From Marinilabiliales bacterium (GTDB lineage Bacteria; Bacteroidota; Bacteroidia; Bacteroidales; SZUA-534): a stretch of 64,000 nucleotides of DNA. Below the pieces are notes generated by a model that was not told where the DNA came from, searched no databases, and worked only from the letters and a program-made list of their open reading frames with translations. The stretch covers positions 76,857 to 140,856 of the forward strand of contig DOTG01000016.1 in assembly GCA_003512955.1 (NCBI GenBank), given 5' to 3'. Position numbers and translations under genes: made by a program. The first letter of the stretch is position 1; each line of letters opens with the position of its first letter. This document shows, in pieces, positions 41,626-50,145 of the stretch.

Positions 41626-43581
41626 ATGAGTTTAAATAAAGCATTTTTTTTTTCAGATAATAACCGGACTTTAAGCCAACTATTTCAAATTACAGTGGCC
41701 CTCTGGTTTTTCCGGATGGTGTTGCCTGGTATGATGTATCTCTTTTTACCGGTCTTTCTTTTATTGGTGGGTTTTGTATTTGTGTTTCATCGTAAAGATG
41801 TTTTTCAGAAAGCTTACTTTTTTGAATTCTTGAAAACGTTCAATCCCTTAATCATACTTGGGGTATTTTTTGTTTTTGCATTATTTAATTCTAAACAGCT
41901 ATATGAAAGGGCGTTGAGGGATTTTTTTGAATATTTGGTCAACCTTTCCTTTTTAATCGTGTTTTTTGCGTTGACCTATCGTGCCCGGAAAAAGGATGGG
42001 TTCGTATTTGTTTTCAATAAAATGACACGGATTATCTGGGTTTCGGCATTCTTGGTGGCCGGGTTAGGTTTGTTGAAGCATGTGTTACAGTTGTCGGAGG
42101 TTCCCATTCCAATTCAAACCCAGTTTGGCACCACTTTTAATCAGGATAAGAATTTTTTTGCCCTTTATTCTATGCTGGGCATCATTGGGCTGATACCAAG
42201 ATTGACTAAGGCCGATACATTTAATAAAGCCCTCTTCGGCCAATTTATCTTATCCATTCTGGTTTTAAATATTTTGTTCTCTTATTCCTATCGTTCCTTT
42301 CTTTTGTTGAGCTTAATTGGTGTCCTGCTTTTAGTTTTACAGATTCTAGGTTTTATTAAATCCTCTAAAGTCAATGTGGTGGCTTTATCAAGGAACCTAC
42401 GGATATTTTCAATAGTTTACCTGGGAGTTACTTTCGCAGTCATTTTTGGGATAAAGAACAAAATGGCCGGTATCAACCAATTGGCGGATCGCTATCTTGA
42501 AAAAGTATCATCCGCCTCTTTTGATTCCTCCGGTGATAAACTTTCAAATGAAGCCTTTAATTTTGATAAATGGGAATATGGTTTATCGCTTATCAAAGAA
42601 CGAAATACGGTTAAGCTTTTTTTTGGAGATGGGTTTAATTACCTTACCGAATTTGGGTTGATGTTCAACGGTAACCCGGCTTTACCCGATTATCCTCATA
42701 ATCCGGTATTATCGGGTTTGTTGTATTCAGGTGTGGTAGGAGGGGTATTTATTTTGTTTTTTATATTGGTGGCTTTGTATTACGGAGGTATCTATTTTAA
42801 AAAGTACCCGATGTATTCTATGATGTTATTCACTTCCATGCTGTTTATTCTTTTTAGTGGGAATAGTTTATTCAGTGTCCCTATCTTTCTTTTTCTTTTT
42901 TCACTTTCATTCATGATAAGGCATCAGGAAATTTCAGAACTAAACATCATTATGAACCTGCAAAAACCCGGCGCCAAATTCATTAAAGAAACATTTGATT
43001 ACTTATTGGCCTCATTGGCTATCGTTGTATTGTCACCTTTGTTGATTTTTATAAGTCTGGTGGTAGGTTTTACCATGGGTTGGCCTGTGGTTTATACCCA
43101 GGTGCGAATCGGACAAAATGGGAAACCGTTTAAACTGCATAAATTCCGCAGTATGAAGAAAATGAAGTCAGATACTAGCGTGGCAGCACGTGAGCAAAAC
43201 CGTATCACCCGATTTGGGAGATGGATGCGTAATTACAAACTAGATGAATTGCCTGAATTGTGGAATATTATCCGTGGTGATATGAGTTTCGTGGGACCTC
43301 GTCCCGATGTTCCCGGGTATGCAGATACATTGGCAGGCAATGATCGGGTTATTCTTCAATTAAAGCCCGGATTAAGCGGAGCAGCATCGCTCAAATATAT
43401 GCACGAGGAGGAATTGCTTTCAAAACAAGAAAACCCACAAGTTTATAATGATAAAGTAATTTTCCCCGACAAAGTATTGGTGAATAAAAAATACATGGAA
43501 AAATGGACTTTATGGCTTGATTTAAAGATTATTGTCTTAACTGCTGTTGGTAAAACCATGCACGAAGATAAATTTCTTTAA
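41626..43581 (+). CDS. Fusion of Wzy/WaaL-like membrane protein and PglC/WcaJ-type phosphoglycosyltransferase
   Basis: A continuous 651-residue frame. Residues 1-440 form a polymerase/ligase-like membrane protein with about ten helices and the loop motif YPHNPVLSGLLYSGVVGG. Residues 443-651 form a complete bacterial sugar transferase (PF02397): membrane hairpin FDYLLASLAIVVLSPLLIF, then TQVRIGQNGKPF, HKFRSMK, the catalytic Asp-Glu pair in YKLDELPELWN, and GDMSFVGPRP. This enzyme would load a sugar phosphate onto undecaprenyl phosphate. An in-frame ATG at 42952 could allow separate translation of the transferase, but no strong Shine-Dalgarno site precedes it. Joining an initiating enzyme to a polymerase/ligase is unusual. 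The PglE-like gene follows. Confidence 0.82.
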   Translation: MSLNKAFFFSDNNRTLSQLFQITVALWFFRMVLPGMMYLFLPVFLLLVGFVFVFHRKDVFQKAYFFEFLKTFNPLIILGVFFVFALFNSKQLYERALRDFFEYLVNLSFLIVFFALTYRARKKDGFVFVFNKMTRIIWVSAFLVAGLGLLKHVLQLSEVPIPIQTQFGTTFNQDKNFFALYSMLGIIGLIPRLTKADTFNKALFGQFILSILVLNILFSYSYRSFLLLSLIGVLLLVLQILGFIKSSKVNVVALSRNLRIFSIVYLGVTFAVIFGIKNKMAGINQLADRYLEKVSSASFDSSGDKLSNEAFNFDKWEYGLSLIKERNTVKLFFGDGFNYLTEFGLMFNGNPALPDYPHNPVLSGLLYSGVVGGVFILFFILVALYYGGIYFKKYPMYSMMLFTSMLFILFSGNSLFSVPIFLFLFSLSFMIRHQEISELNIIMNLQKPGAKFIKETFDYLLASLAIVVLSPLLIFISLVVGFTMGWPVVYTQVRIGQNGKPFKLHKFRSMKKMKSDTSVAAREQNRITRFGRWMRNYKLDELPELWNIIRGDMSFVGPRPDVPGYADTLAGNDRVILQLKPGLSGAASLKYMHEEELLSKQENPQVYNDKVIFPDKVLVNKKYMEKWTLWLDLKIIVLTAVGKTMHEDKFL

Positions 43582-43678
43582 CTGGGAGCCTGTTTCCTCA
43601 GGTCATTTTTATTGGTGTTAATTAGTATAATCCATGGCTTAAATCTCTCTTTTTTTCTATATTTAGCCCTCCAAATTA

Positions 43679-44818
43679 TTGAATATGCAAGAAAAAATAT
43701 GGCTTTCGCCGCCACACATGAGCGGGAACGAACAAAAATATATCCAGCTAGCCTTTGATGAAAATTATATAGCTCCGGTTGGCTCCAATTTGATCGGTTT
43801 TGAAAATGAATTGGGACAATATTTAGGTGTACCAAACGTGTTAATGTTAACATCAGGTACATCTGCCATCCATACTGCCATGATGGTTTTAGGGATAAAA
43901 GATGGTGACGAAGTGATTGCTCCCAGCTTTACCTTTGCTGCATGTGTAAACCCCATCATCTATCAAAGGGCGTTACCGATTTTGGTTGATAGTGATACTG
44001 AATCCTGGAATATGAACCCGGAATTGCTTGAAAAGGCTATTTCGGACAGAATAAAACTTGGTAAAAAACCAAAGGCCATTGTTGTGGTTCATTTATATGG
44101 GATGCCTGCAAAAATGAAATCCCTGCGTGAAATAGCCAATAAATATCAAATTCCAATTATTGAGGATGCTGCAGAAGCTTTAGGAAGTGAATTTGAAGGT
44201 CAACGATGTGGAACATTGGGCGATTTATCCATTATTTCATTTAATGGCAATAAAATCATTACCACAAGTGGAGGCGGAGCCCTTATTTCCAGGAATAAGG
44301 AATATATTGTGAGAGCAAGGTTTTTAGCTACCCAAGCCAAAGACGATGCCCCTCACTACCAGCATTCTGAAATTGGTTACAATTACCGGATGAGCAATAT
44401 TGTGGCTGGCATTGGCCGTGGCCAGTTGAAAGTTATTGAAGACCGGATAAAAATACGCCGGGCAAACCATGACTATTATTGTCATAAATTGGAAAATCTA
44501 CCAGGAATCAATTTATTAAAGGAACGTCCCGGAGCTTTCTCCAATTATTGGCTCACTACTATTCTTGTAAACCCTGAATTGACAGGTGGAAAAACCCGCG
44601 AGGATATCCGGCTGGTATTGGAAAAAGAAAACATTGAAAGCCGCCCGTTATGGAAACCCATGCACCTGCAACCCGTTTTTGCCCATTGTCCGGCGTATGT
44701 TGATGGTACTTCGGAGAAGCTTTTTGATACTGGTTTGTGTTTGCCATCGGGTTCAAACCTTACACAGGAGCAAAAGGAACGGATTGTTGCGGTTATTTTA
44801 CAAGTCCTGAATCAATGA
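43679..44818 (+). CDS. UDP-4-keto-6-deoxy-HexNAc aminotransferase, PglE-like
   Basis: A 379-residue PLP-dependent DegT/DnrJ enzyme. LSPPHMSGNEQKYI, NYIAPVG, APSFTFAACVNPI, EDAAEALGSEF and the PLP lysine K190 in FNGNKIITTSGGG match Campylobacter PglE along its length, including LWKPMHLQPVF near the end. It would make the UDP-4-amino sugar that becomes bacillosamine-type (QuiNAc4NAc), the usual substrate of PglC-like phosphoglycosyltransferases, one of which is fused in the preceding gene. The PglF dehydratase and PglD acetyltransferase are not in the window. TATATTTA at 43658-43665 is a near match to a -7 box. Confidence 0.9.
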   Translation: MNMQEKIWLSPPHMSGNEQKYIQLAFDENYIAPVGSNLIGFENELGQYLGVPNVLMLTSGTSAIHTAMMVLGIKDGDEVIAPSFTFAACVNPIIYQRALPILVDSDTESWNMNPELLEKAISDRIKLGKKPKAIVVVHLYGMPAKMKSLREIANKYQIPIIEDAAEALGSEFEGQRCGTLGDLSIISFNGNKIITTSGGGALISRNKEYIVRARFLATQAKDDAPHYQHSEIGYNYRMSNIVAGIGRGQLKVIEDRIKIRRANHDYYCHKLENLPGINLLKERPGAFSNYWLTTILVNPELTGGKTREDIRLVLEKENIESRPLWKPMHLQPVFAHCPAYVDGTSEKLFDTGLCLPSGSNLTQEQKERIVAVILQVLNQ

Positions 44819-44854
44819 CATTTTGTTAAGGTTTATAAGTGTCAACAAAAAAAG

Positions 44855-44941
44855 CCGCAAGGAAAAGATTAGAGAACATATAACGGACTGCACAGCAGAA
44901 AGTTGTTGATTTCTTAACGTTCTCTGTGTAATTCTTTGCGG
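44855..44941. repeat. Imperfect inverted repeat between convergent genes
   Basis: CCGCAA...GAGAAC (44855-44877) is mirrored by GTTCTC...TTGCGG (44919-44941), with about 16 of 23 positions paired. The end motif CCGCAAAGAA recurs at 46611-46620. It separates the PglE-like gene from the oppositely oriented ATPase 2 gene and could act as a two-way terminator, though no long T run follows. Confidence 0.5.
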
Positions 44942-44962
44942 TAAGAAAATTATTTTCCGCCA

Positions 44963-46207
44963 TTAAAATTTAATCTTTGAAATTAAATAACCCTGTAAAA
45001 ATTTATAATTTAAATGATCACTATTAAACGATTTATTAATAGCATATGAATCAATGGGTTCAAAGGTTGCGTTAAAGTTTATCAGATTCCTTAACGAAGC
45101 TTCCTTTTGAAAGGTTTTATTTTTTGCTTCTATCGAAATTAAACCTTTAAAATTATCGGCAACAAAATCGATCTCAGCTCCGTCCAGTGTACGGTAATAA
45201 AACAGCTTCCCGGCTTGTCCCAGTAACCGTTTTAGTTCCAGGAACACATAGTTTTCAAAAATACTGCCGTCGTTGACACCATTCATAATATTCAGGAAAG
45301 AGCCATTGATGAGGTTGCGCATACCCAAATCGGTAAAATAAACCTTTCGCATTTTGGTTATAACCTTTCGCTTGTTGCTGTAAAAGGGTTCAACCAATTT
45401 AATGATATACATTTGTTCAAGTAAAAACAGGTATTCTTCTGTTTTTTTATATGTTAACCCACAGGTATTCGATAGTTCATTAATATTAACCATGTTACCT
45501 ATTTGAAAGGCCAGAATCTTCAGCAGTTTATTAAAACCTACGGCATCCTGGTAGCGGATGTAGGAACGCACATCGCGCATCAGATAAGTCCGGTATATAT
45601 CGTCCAGCAATTCAATTTTTTCGTTATCGGTGTTTACTAATGAAACCCGTGGCAATCCCCCAAAAAGCAAGTACCGTTCAAAATGGTTCACAATCCTTTT
45701 ATCAATAACAACCTCAGGGGTATTGACATCGTATTTTTGATATAACTGATGCAGCGACTCGTCCTGAAACAAAAGGTATTCTTCGAACGATAAGGAAAAT
45801 ATTTCGATAATACGTACTCTGCCTGCTAACGATTCCTCAACCTTTTGTAAAATATCAAGGCTGGAACTACCCGTACAAATGATTCTTAAGTTTAAGTTAG
45901 TATCTACTAAAAGTTTAAGCAGGGTACTCACATTCGGGATAAATTGAAATTCATCAATTAACAGGAAACCTTCCAGTCCCGGGTTCAGGTTGATTGCGAG
46001 ATAAGATTGTAAGGTTGAATACTTTTGAAACAACTCAATAATTTCGGGATCCTGTCCATTTAAAATCAAGGAATCACCATTTAAAATGAGGTTTTTCATC
46101 AAAGTGGTTTTCCCCACCTGCCTGGCACCTATCAAAACTACAATAGGCACTACAGCCAGTGCTTTTTCAATTTTTTCGGTATATTGTCTTCGGCTATGGG
46201 TAACCAT
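44963..46207 (-). CDS. AAA ATPase with C-terminal DUF4143 domain (ATPase 2)
   Basis: A 414-residue protein. Walker A is GARQVGKT (27-34), Walker B FLLIDEFQFIP, then CTGSSSLDILQKVEESLAGR and the winged-helix-like linker. The C-terminal nuclease-like motif GAEIDFVADNFKGLISIEAK is complete (D...E-x-K), unlike ATPase 1. I chose ATG at 46207 (MVTHSRRQY); an in-frame TTG 18 bp upstream is less likely because it would lie in the -7 box. Function unknown; the family is thought to be P-loop proteins with a PD-(D/E)XK-like tail. It is transcribed alone from a promoter overlaid by a strong palindrome. Confidence 0.85.
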   Translation of the reverse strand: MVTHSRRQYTEKIEKALAVVPIVVLIGARQVGKTTLMKNLILNGDSLILNGQDPEIIELFQKYSTLQSYLAINLNPGLEGFLLIDEFQFIPNVSTLLKLLVDTNLNLRIICTGSSSLDILQKVEESLAGRVRIIEIFSLSFEEYLLFQDESLHQLYQKYDVNTPEVVIDKRIVNHFERYLLFGGLPRVSLVNTDNEKIELLDDIYRTYLMRDVRSYIRYQDAVGFNKLLKILAFQIGNMVNINELSNTCGLTYKKTEEYLFLLEQMYIIKLVEPFYSNKRKVITKMRKVYFTDLGMRNLINGSFLNIMNGVNDGSIFENYVFLELKRLLGQAGKLFYYRTLDGAEIDFVADNFKGLISIEAKNKTFQKEASLRNLINFNATFEPIDSYAINKSFNSDHLNYKFLQGYLISKIKF

Positions 46208-46222
46208 ATTGTTAATTTTAAG

Positions 46223-46282
46223 CAAAGCTAATAATATTAGGCCGAATATTTTTCTAAAATGGAAAATATTCGGCCTAATATT
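46223..46282 (-). promoter_or_regulatory. 20-bp perfect palindrome abutting the -7 box of ATPase 2
   Basis: On the - strand, arms AATATTAGGCCGAATATTTT (46282-46263 and 46252-46233) flank a 10-nt loop. Two bases further comes TAGCTTTG (46230-46223), a perfect TAnnTTTG box, 15 nt before the ATG. The palindrome covers the region where a -33 element would sit, as an operator would. No T run follows, so it does not look like a terminator. Confidence 0.65.
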
Positions 46283-46401
46283 TATTTCGTTTTGAAAAAA
46301 TCAGGCATAAATATTTGAAAGCATATAACAATTAAAGTCTAATGCAATTTTACGAAAGCCTATAATATAAAAAAGCAGCTTCATCATGAAACTGCTTTTT
46401 G

Positions 46402-46475
46402 TGATTCCGGCGCGATTCGAACGCGCGACCCACAGCTTAGAAGGCTGTTGCTCTATCCAACTGAGCTACGGAACC
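46402..46475 (-). tRNA. tRNA-Arg (anticodon TCT)
   Basis: A 74-nt cloverleaf on the - strand: acceptor GGTTCCG with CGGAATC (one G-U pair), D-arm GCTCAGTTGGATAGAGC, anticodon arm ACAGC-CTTCTAA-GCTGT with anticodon TCT, and T-arm GCGCG-TTCGAAT-CGCGC. Discriminator base is A, and CCA is not encoded. It reads AGA codons. It stands alone between ATPase 2 and the FKBP gene. Confidence 0.96.
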
Positions 46476-46623
46476 ATCCTAAAATTGTGGGGCAAAAGTA
46501 ATAGTTTTTGTCTCCATTACCAAATGAATTTTCATCATGTCCCGTTATTTTTTATCTGTTATTATTCAATGGCATTTCGTTAAGGCCTAAAGGAGTCAAG
46601 TAAAAATTAACCGCAAAGAATCC

Positions 46624-46712
46624 GGAGACTGGAGACCGGAAAAATCATTAGCACATTATCTCAAATCTCGTGTCTCTTAATCTTGTGTCTTGATACTGAC
46701 TACTTGATACTA
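46624..46712. repeat. Degenerate 7-bp repeats downstream of the FKBP gene
   Basis: GGAGACT, GGAGACC, GGAAAAA are followed after a short gap by TCTCAAA, TCTCGTG, TCTCTTA, then TCTTGTG, TCTTGAT, ACTGACT and ACTTGAT, largely in 7-bp register. The stretch 46476-46747 holds this array, the CCGCAAAGAA motif and no gene. Confidence 0.75.
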
Positions 46713-46747
46713 ATAAATTCTTTTCGGCTACCAAAACGACAATTACG

Positions 46748-47350
46748 TTAGTTAATACTGATCAGTTCAATATCAAAGATTAAAGTGCTGTAGGGTTGGA
46801 TTGGTCCTCCGGGATGCGGGTTGGCCCCATAAGCCAGGTTCTCAGGTACATAAACCCGCCATTTGGAACCTATTTCCATTAGTTGTAATGTTTCAACCCA
46901 GCCTTTAATGACACCATTTACAGGAAATGTGGCCGGTTCTCCCCGGTTTACGGAACTATCAAATACGGTACCGTCAATTAATGTTCCGTGGTAGTGGGTT
47001 GTTACATGGTCGGTGGCTTTGGGTTTGGGACCGGAACCTTTGGCTAACACTTCGTACTGAAGACCGCTGGCTAAACTGATGACCCCTTTACGTTTTTTGT
47101 TTTCCTCCAAAAATTCTTTCCCTTGAAGGATGTTCCCTTCAAACTGTCTTTCCTGAAGCTGTTTAAAATAGGACTGTAAAATCCCAGGCACTTTATCTTC
47201 GGGGATTAATAATTTGTTTCCATTTAATAAATCGCCCAACCCTTTTGCCAAAACCTCGGCATTCATCTCGAACATGCCCTGCTGTTTCATGTTTTGGGCT
47301 ATGGTTACCCCAAAGCAGTAGCTTACTTTATCCAATTCGGAATTTATCAT
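46748..47350 (-). CDS. FKBP-type peptidyl-prolyl cis-trans isomerase (FklB-like)
   Basis: A 200-residue protein with an N-terminal helical dimerisation part (SYCFGVTIAQNMKQQGM, typical of FklB/FkpA) and a C-terminal FKBP domain (about 95-199): TTHYHGTLIDGTVFDSS, PVNGVIKGWVETLQLM, WRVYVPENLAYG and STLIFDIELISI. It catalyses proline isomerisation. There is no signal peptide, so it acts in the cytosol, or the start is further in. Monocistronic, with a -7 box upstream. Confidence 0.93.
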   Translation of the reverse strand: MINSELDKVSYCFGVTIAQNMKQQGMFEMNAEVLAKGLGDLLNGNKLLIPEDKVPGILQSYFKQLQERQFEGNILQGKEFLEENKKRKGVISLASGLQYEVLAKGSGPKPKATDHVTTHYHGTLIDGTVFDSSVNRGEPATFPVNGVIKGWVETLQLMEIGSKWRVYVPENLAYGANPHPGGPIQPYSTLIFDIELISIN

Positions 47351-47366
47351 ACGTTAAATTTTTGCG

Positions 47367-47374
47367 CAAACATA
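47367..47374 (-). promoter_or_regulatory. -7 box of the FKBP gene
   Basis: TATGTTTG on the - strand is a perfect TAnnTTTG, 16 nt before the FKBP start codon. A TTTG at 47385-47382 is too close to be a -33 element. Confidence 0.5.
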
Positions 47375-47457
47375 CTATTTTCAAACGATAAACAGAATTT
47401 TTGATGATAGACAAAAGTTTCTTTCCACTGGATGTTTTCTTTAGCGGATTAGTGAAT

Positions 47458-47486
47458 AAAAAAACCACCTGCCTGGCAGCAGGTGG
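47458..47486 (-). terminator. Rho-independent terminator of the SusCD operon
   Basis: On the - strand CCACCTGC pairs with GCAGGTGG around a 6-nt loop, followed by seven T. It lies 80 bp after the lipoprotein gene. Confidence 0.85.
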
Positions 47487-47565
47487 CATTTGCATAACAA
47501 CAAACAACTATTAAAACTTAGATGCCTATTTATTGAGTTGTATCTTTAACGGTTGTTTGTATATT

Positions 47566-48426
47566 TTAATTTGTTTTTGTTAAGATAGCTGTCCAAACTT
47601 CACCATAAGTGGTTCCACCGGTTACAGTAATGGTATTGTCGCTATTAAAAGTAAAGTTGCCAGAAACGACTTCGCCCCACGGATCGAGGGTATTTGAAAT
47701 AAAGAAAACCCCGCACACATCGTTAATAGTGCCAGGCAAATCGCCCCCGCCGTACCATTCGCCATAAAAATTATTGTAGGCCCCGAATGAAAAATCGGAA
47801 ATTTCATAAACGCCATCGGTCTCTGTTTCAAAAATAGTGACAGTATGCGTGAGATCGGAGAAATCACCAAAATCGGGAAAGTTGCCACTGCAAACTGATT
47901 GATAGGTTCCTATAATTATCGAAGGATCGGATGGACAAACAATGGCCCCGGTGAAGTTAAACCCTTGCAATTGTTCTGGACTGGTTTTTAAATCATCATC
48001 GAGGTTGTTGTAACTGGCCGTATCGTTATTGAAACCTAAGGCAAAGCAGTTAAATTCGAAAAAATTCCCAAAAAGCTCTTCCACTTCAACATCAAACAAA
48101 TTGGACAATGCGGTTGCATCTACCGACCATTCAGTCGGAAATTTGGTGATTGATTCCAGAAACAGATACGCTGATTCATCGGCTCCACTGTTGTAGATGC
48201 GTTTCACGTATATCTCATGCTGTTTCACATTGTTGGCAGGGGCTTTAAAAATACCCGAGATGGATGTGTTCTCCAAATCATCGGAGCTAATATTGGTAGA
48301 GATGGCTTCAAAGGTCACATAAACCCCCTTGGGAATATCATCAATATTCAGGTTGAGTTTGTCTTCGTCGCGGCATGAATAAATGAATACCGTGGAAGCA
48401 ATTACTATATATTTTATCAGTTTCAT
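47566..48426 (-). CDS. Surface lipoprotein of unknown function in a SusC/SusD operon
   Basis: A 286-residue protein with a lipoprotein signal: MKLIKYIVIASTVFIYSC, the cysteine at 18 being the lipid site. Mature part begins RDEDKLNLN and contains a region of strands resembling the small beta-rich accessory lipoproteins found after SusD (for example AIVCPSDPSIIIGTYQSVCS and SGNFTFNSDNTITVTGG). By position it is probably an outer-membrane-attached substrate-binding partner (SusE/F analogue by place, not by similarity). I do not recognise a named family. Last gene of the operon. Confidence 0.75.
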   Translation of the reverse strand: MKLIKYIVIASTVFIYSCRDEDKLNLNIDDIPKGVYVTFEAISTNISSDDLENTSISGIFKAPANNVKQHEIYVKRIYNSGADESAYLFLESITKFPTEWSVDATALSNLFDVEVEELFGNFFEFNCFALGFNNDTASYNNLDDDLKTSPEQLQGFNFTGAIVCPSDPSIIIGTYQSVCSGNFPDFGDFSDLTHTVTIFETETDGVYEISDFSFGAYNNFYGEWYGGGDLPGTINDVCGVFFISNTLDPWGEVVSGNFTFNSDNTITVTGGTTYGEVWTAILTKTN

Positions 48427-48459
48427 ACGCCTTGTATTTATTTGTTTTTTTTAAATTGA

Positions 48460-50106
48460 TTATTGAATGATGCCTGCCGCATTGGTATCCCAAAAAACCT
48501 GAGTAGCAAAGGTTGTTTTTTGATGAATTGAAGAATTCAGGTTTACACATATAGCGGGATAGATAAAGGAACGGCAGAAATTCCCGGCGGCTTCTAAAAG
48601 CGCAGGTTGCAGGTTTGAAGGAAAAGTAGTACGGCGCACCAGGTTATAGGCTTCAACTCCATTTCCAAATAGGGCAATGTAATATTCTTTGGTTATCACT
48701 TCGAGCCGTTCCTGTTCGTTGGTAGCGTTATCGTATAAAGTTGAAACCTCGTCTAAATAAGCCGTAATCATGGCATTGGTAGGGATGTAGAGCGGATCGG
48801 CCTGAGCTGAGCCAAAATCCATTACAGTTTCAATGGAGTTTTGGACGGCTTCCATTAGCCATGTCTTGGTATCGCCGGTAGTACCCAATGTCAATGAGGC
48901 TTCGGCGAGCATAAACTTTACAAAACTTTGTGTCATGATTACTTCAATGCCGGCACCTTGCAAACCATCACCGGAATTCCCGGAAATTCCATTGTTGTTA
49001 TCAAAATTGCCACCCGCCGGATATATGCCATAGAGGGTACGCCTCCGGGTATCGGGAGGAATTCCGTCATCATCCAAGTGGTCGCGGCCCCAATAGCCAT
49101 CGGAAAGGGTGCAATAAGGCATTTCCGGTGAATAGTGGTTGGGTGCAGTGGTCCCATAACAGGGAAGTTCCTGGAAGTTGGTGGACGAAGTCAATGTTTG
49201 ACGATAAAAGTAATAGCGGATACGTGGGTCAATATTATTTTTTTCGCCATAAAGGGTCCACATAAAATAGTTTGACATGTAGTCGTTTGCCCCATTCAAA
49301 TAATTGTAAATAAAATGCGGGTTCCGGCTGTCGGGGTTCACTTCGGTAGTTGAGTACCGGAATAAAAACTCCTCATCGGGTTCATCAATAAAGTTGTTTA
49401 AGGCTATTAACGCATTAATTTGGTTTGTGCTGTTGGTTTTATCAATGAGCCTAAGATTTAGATAAAGCTTCAGTTTTAGGGTATTTGCTAAAGTAATCCA
49501 TTTTGAGGCATCGCCATTGTAAAAAAGATCGTTCGATGGCACGGCCTTAGATTCTTTTTGTAAATCGGCAATGGCTTCATCTAAATAGGTAATTGCCAAG
49601 TTATAAATGGTACTTTGATTGTCGGCCACCGGATTTAAGTTTGACGCGTCAAAAGATTCGGCGAAGGGGACATCGCCAAAAAAATCGACCAAAGTAGCTA
49701 AAACATAGGCCTGTAAAACTTTGGCAATTCCTGAATGGAGGTACCATTCGTTGGCCTCATACACCGGGATAAATGTATGGGCATCCATTAACAGGCCTTC
49801 GTAGGCAAGTGTCCAAACGGCATCAAATTCGGTTGGGGTATAAGCATTTTCATAAGTTCCGCCCCAAACATTGATCATCCGGGTGGCTTCCATTCCAAAT
49901 TTGTTTACTCCATTCCAGTTTGAAGGGTCCGGGTTGTTTAAAAAATCCTTGAAGTCAATCTGCATCTGGTTTAAAACATAATCGGGGTTCGCGTTTTCGG
50001 GAGCCAATTCATTTGGGTCTTTGGTAAGTTCCAAATCGAAGAAAGTGCAGGATCCCACCATAAATATTATTAGGGTGAGAGGAATATAAAATAATTTGTT
50101 TTTCAT
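48460..50106 (-). CDS. SusD-like nutrient-binding outer-membrane lipoprotein
   Basis: A 548-residue SusD/RagB-type (SusD-like_2) lipoprotein. Signal peptide MKNKLFYIPLTLIIFMVGSC with lipid cysteine 20; then the TPR-like helices seen in WTLAYEGLLMDAHTF, AKVLQAYVLATLVDFFGDVPF and LYNLAITYLDEAIADL-like segments, and RRTTFPSN near the end, as in the family. It caps the SusC barrel and binds the ligand at the cell surface. It starts 39 bp after the SusC gene. The absence of glycoside hydrolases nearby leaves open whether the ligand is a glycan or a peptide. Confidence 0.92.
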   Translation of the reverse strand: MKNKLFYIPLTLIIFMVGSCTFFDLELTKDPNELAPENANPDYVLNQMQIDFKDFLNNPDPSNWNGVNKFGMEATRMINVWGGTYENAYTPTEFDAVWTLAYEGLLMDAHTFIPVYEANEWYLHSGIAKVLQAYVLATLVDFFGDVPFAESFDASNLNPVADNQSTIYNLAITYLDEAIADLQKESKAVPSNDLFYNGDASKWITLANTLKLKLYLNLRLIDKTNSTNQINALIALNNFIDEPDEEFLFRYSTTEVNPDSRNPHFIYNYLNGANDYMSNYFMWTLYGEKNNIDPRIRYYFYRQTLTSSTNFQELPCYGTTAPNHYSPEMPYCTLSDGYWGRDHLDDDGIPPDTRRRTLYGIYPAGGNFDNNNGISGNSGDGLQGAGIEVIMTQSFVKFMLAEASLTLGTTGDTKTWLMEAVQNSIETVMDFGSAQADPLYIPTNAMITAYLDEVSTLYDNATNEQERLEVITKEYYIALFGNGVEAYNLVRRTTFPSNLQPALLEAAGNFCRSFIYPAICVNLNSSIHQKTTFATQVFWDTNAAGIIQ

Positions 50107-50145
50107 ATTTCTAAATTTTAAAATGGGTGAATTATTTTGCCTCTT

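Noticed and set aside
46402..46475. tRNA-Arg as an integration site of a genomic island
   Set aside because: No direct repeat of the tRNA 3' end, integrase gene or other island border is seen on either side.
46386..46583. Open frame of 65 codons on the + strand
   Set aside because: It runs across the tRNA-Arg gene on the other strand and has no family resemblance or start signals.
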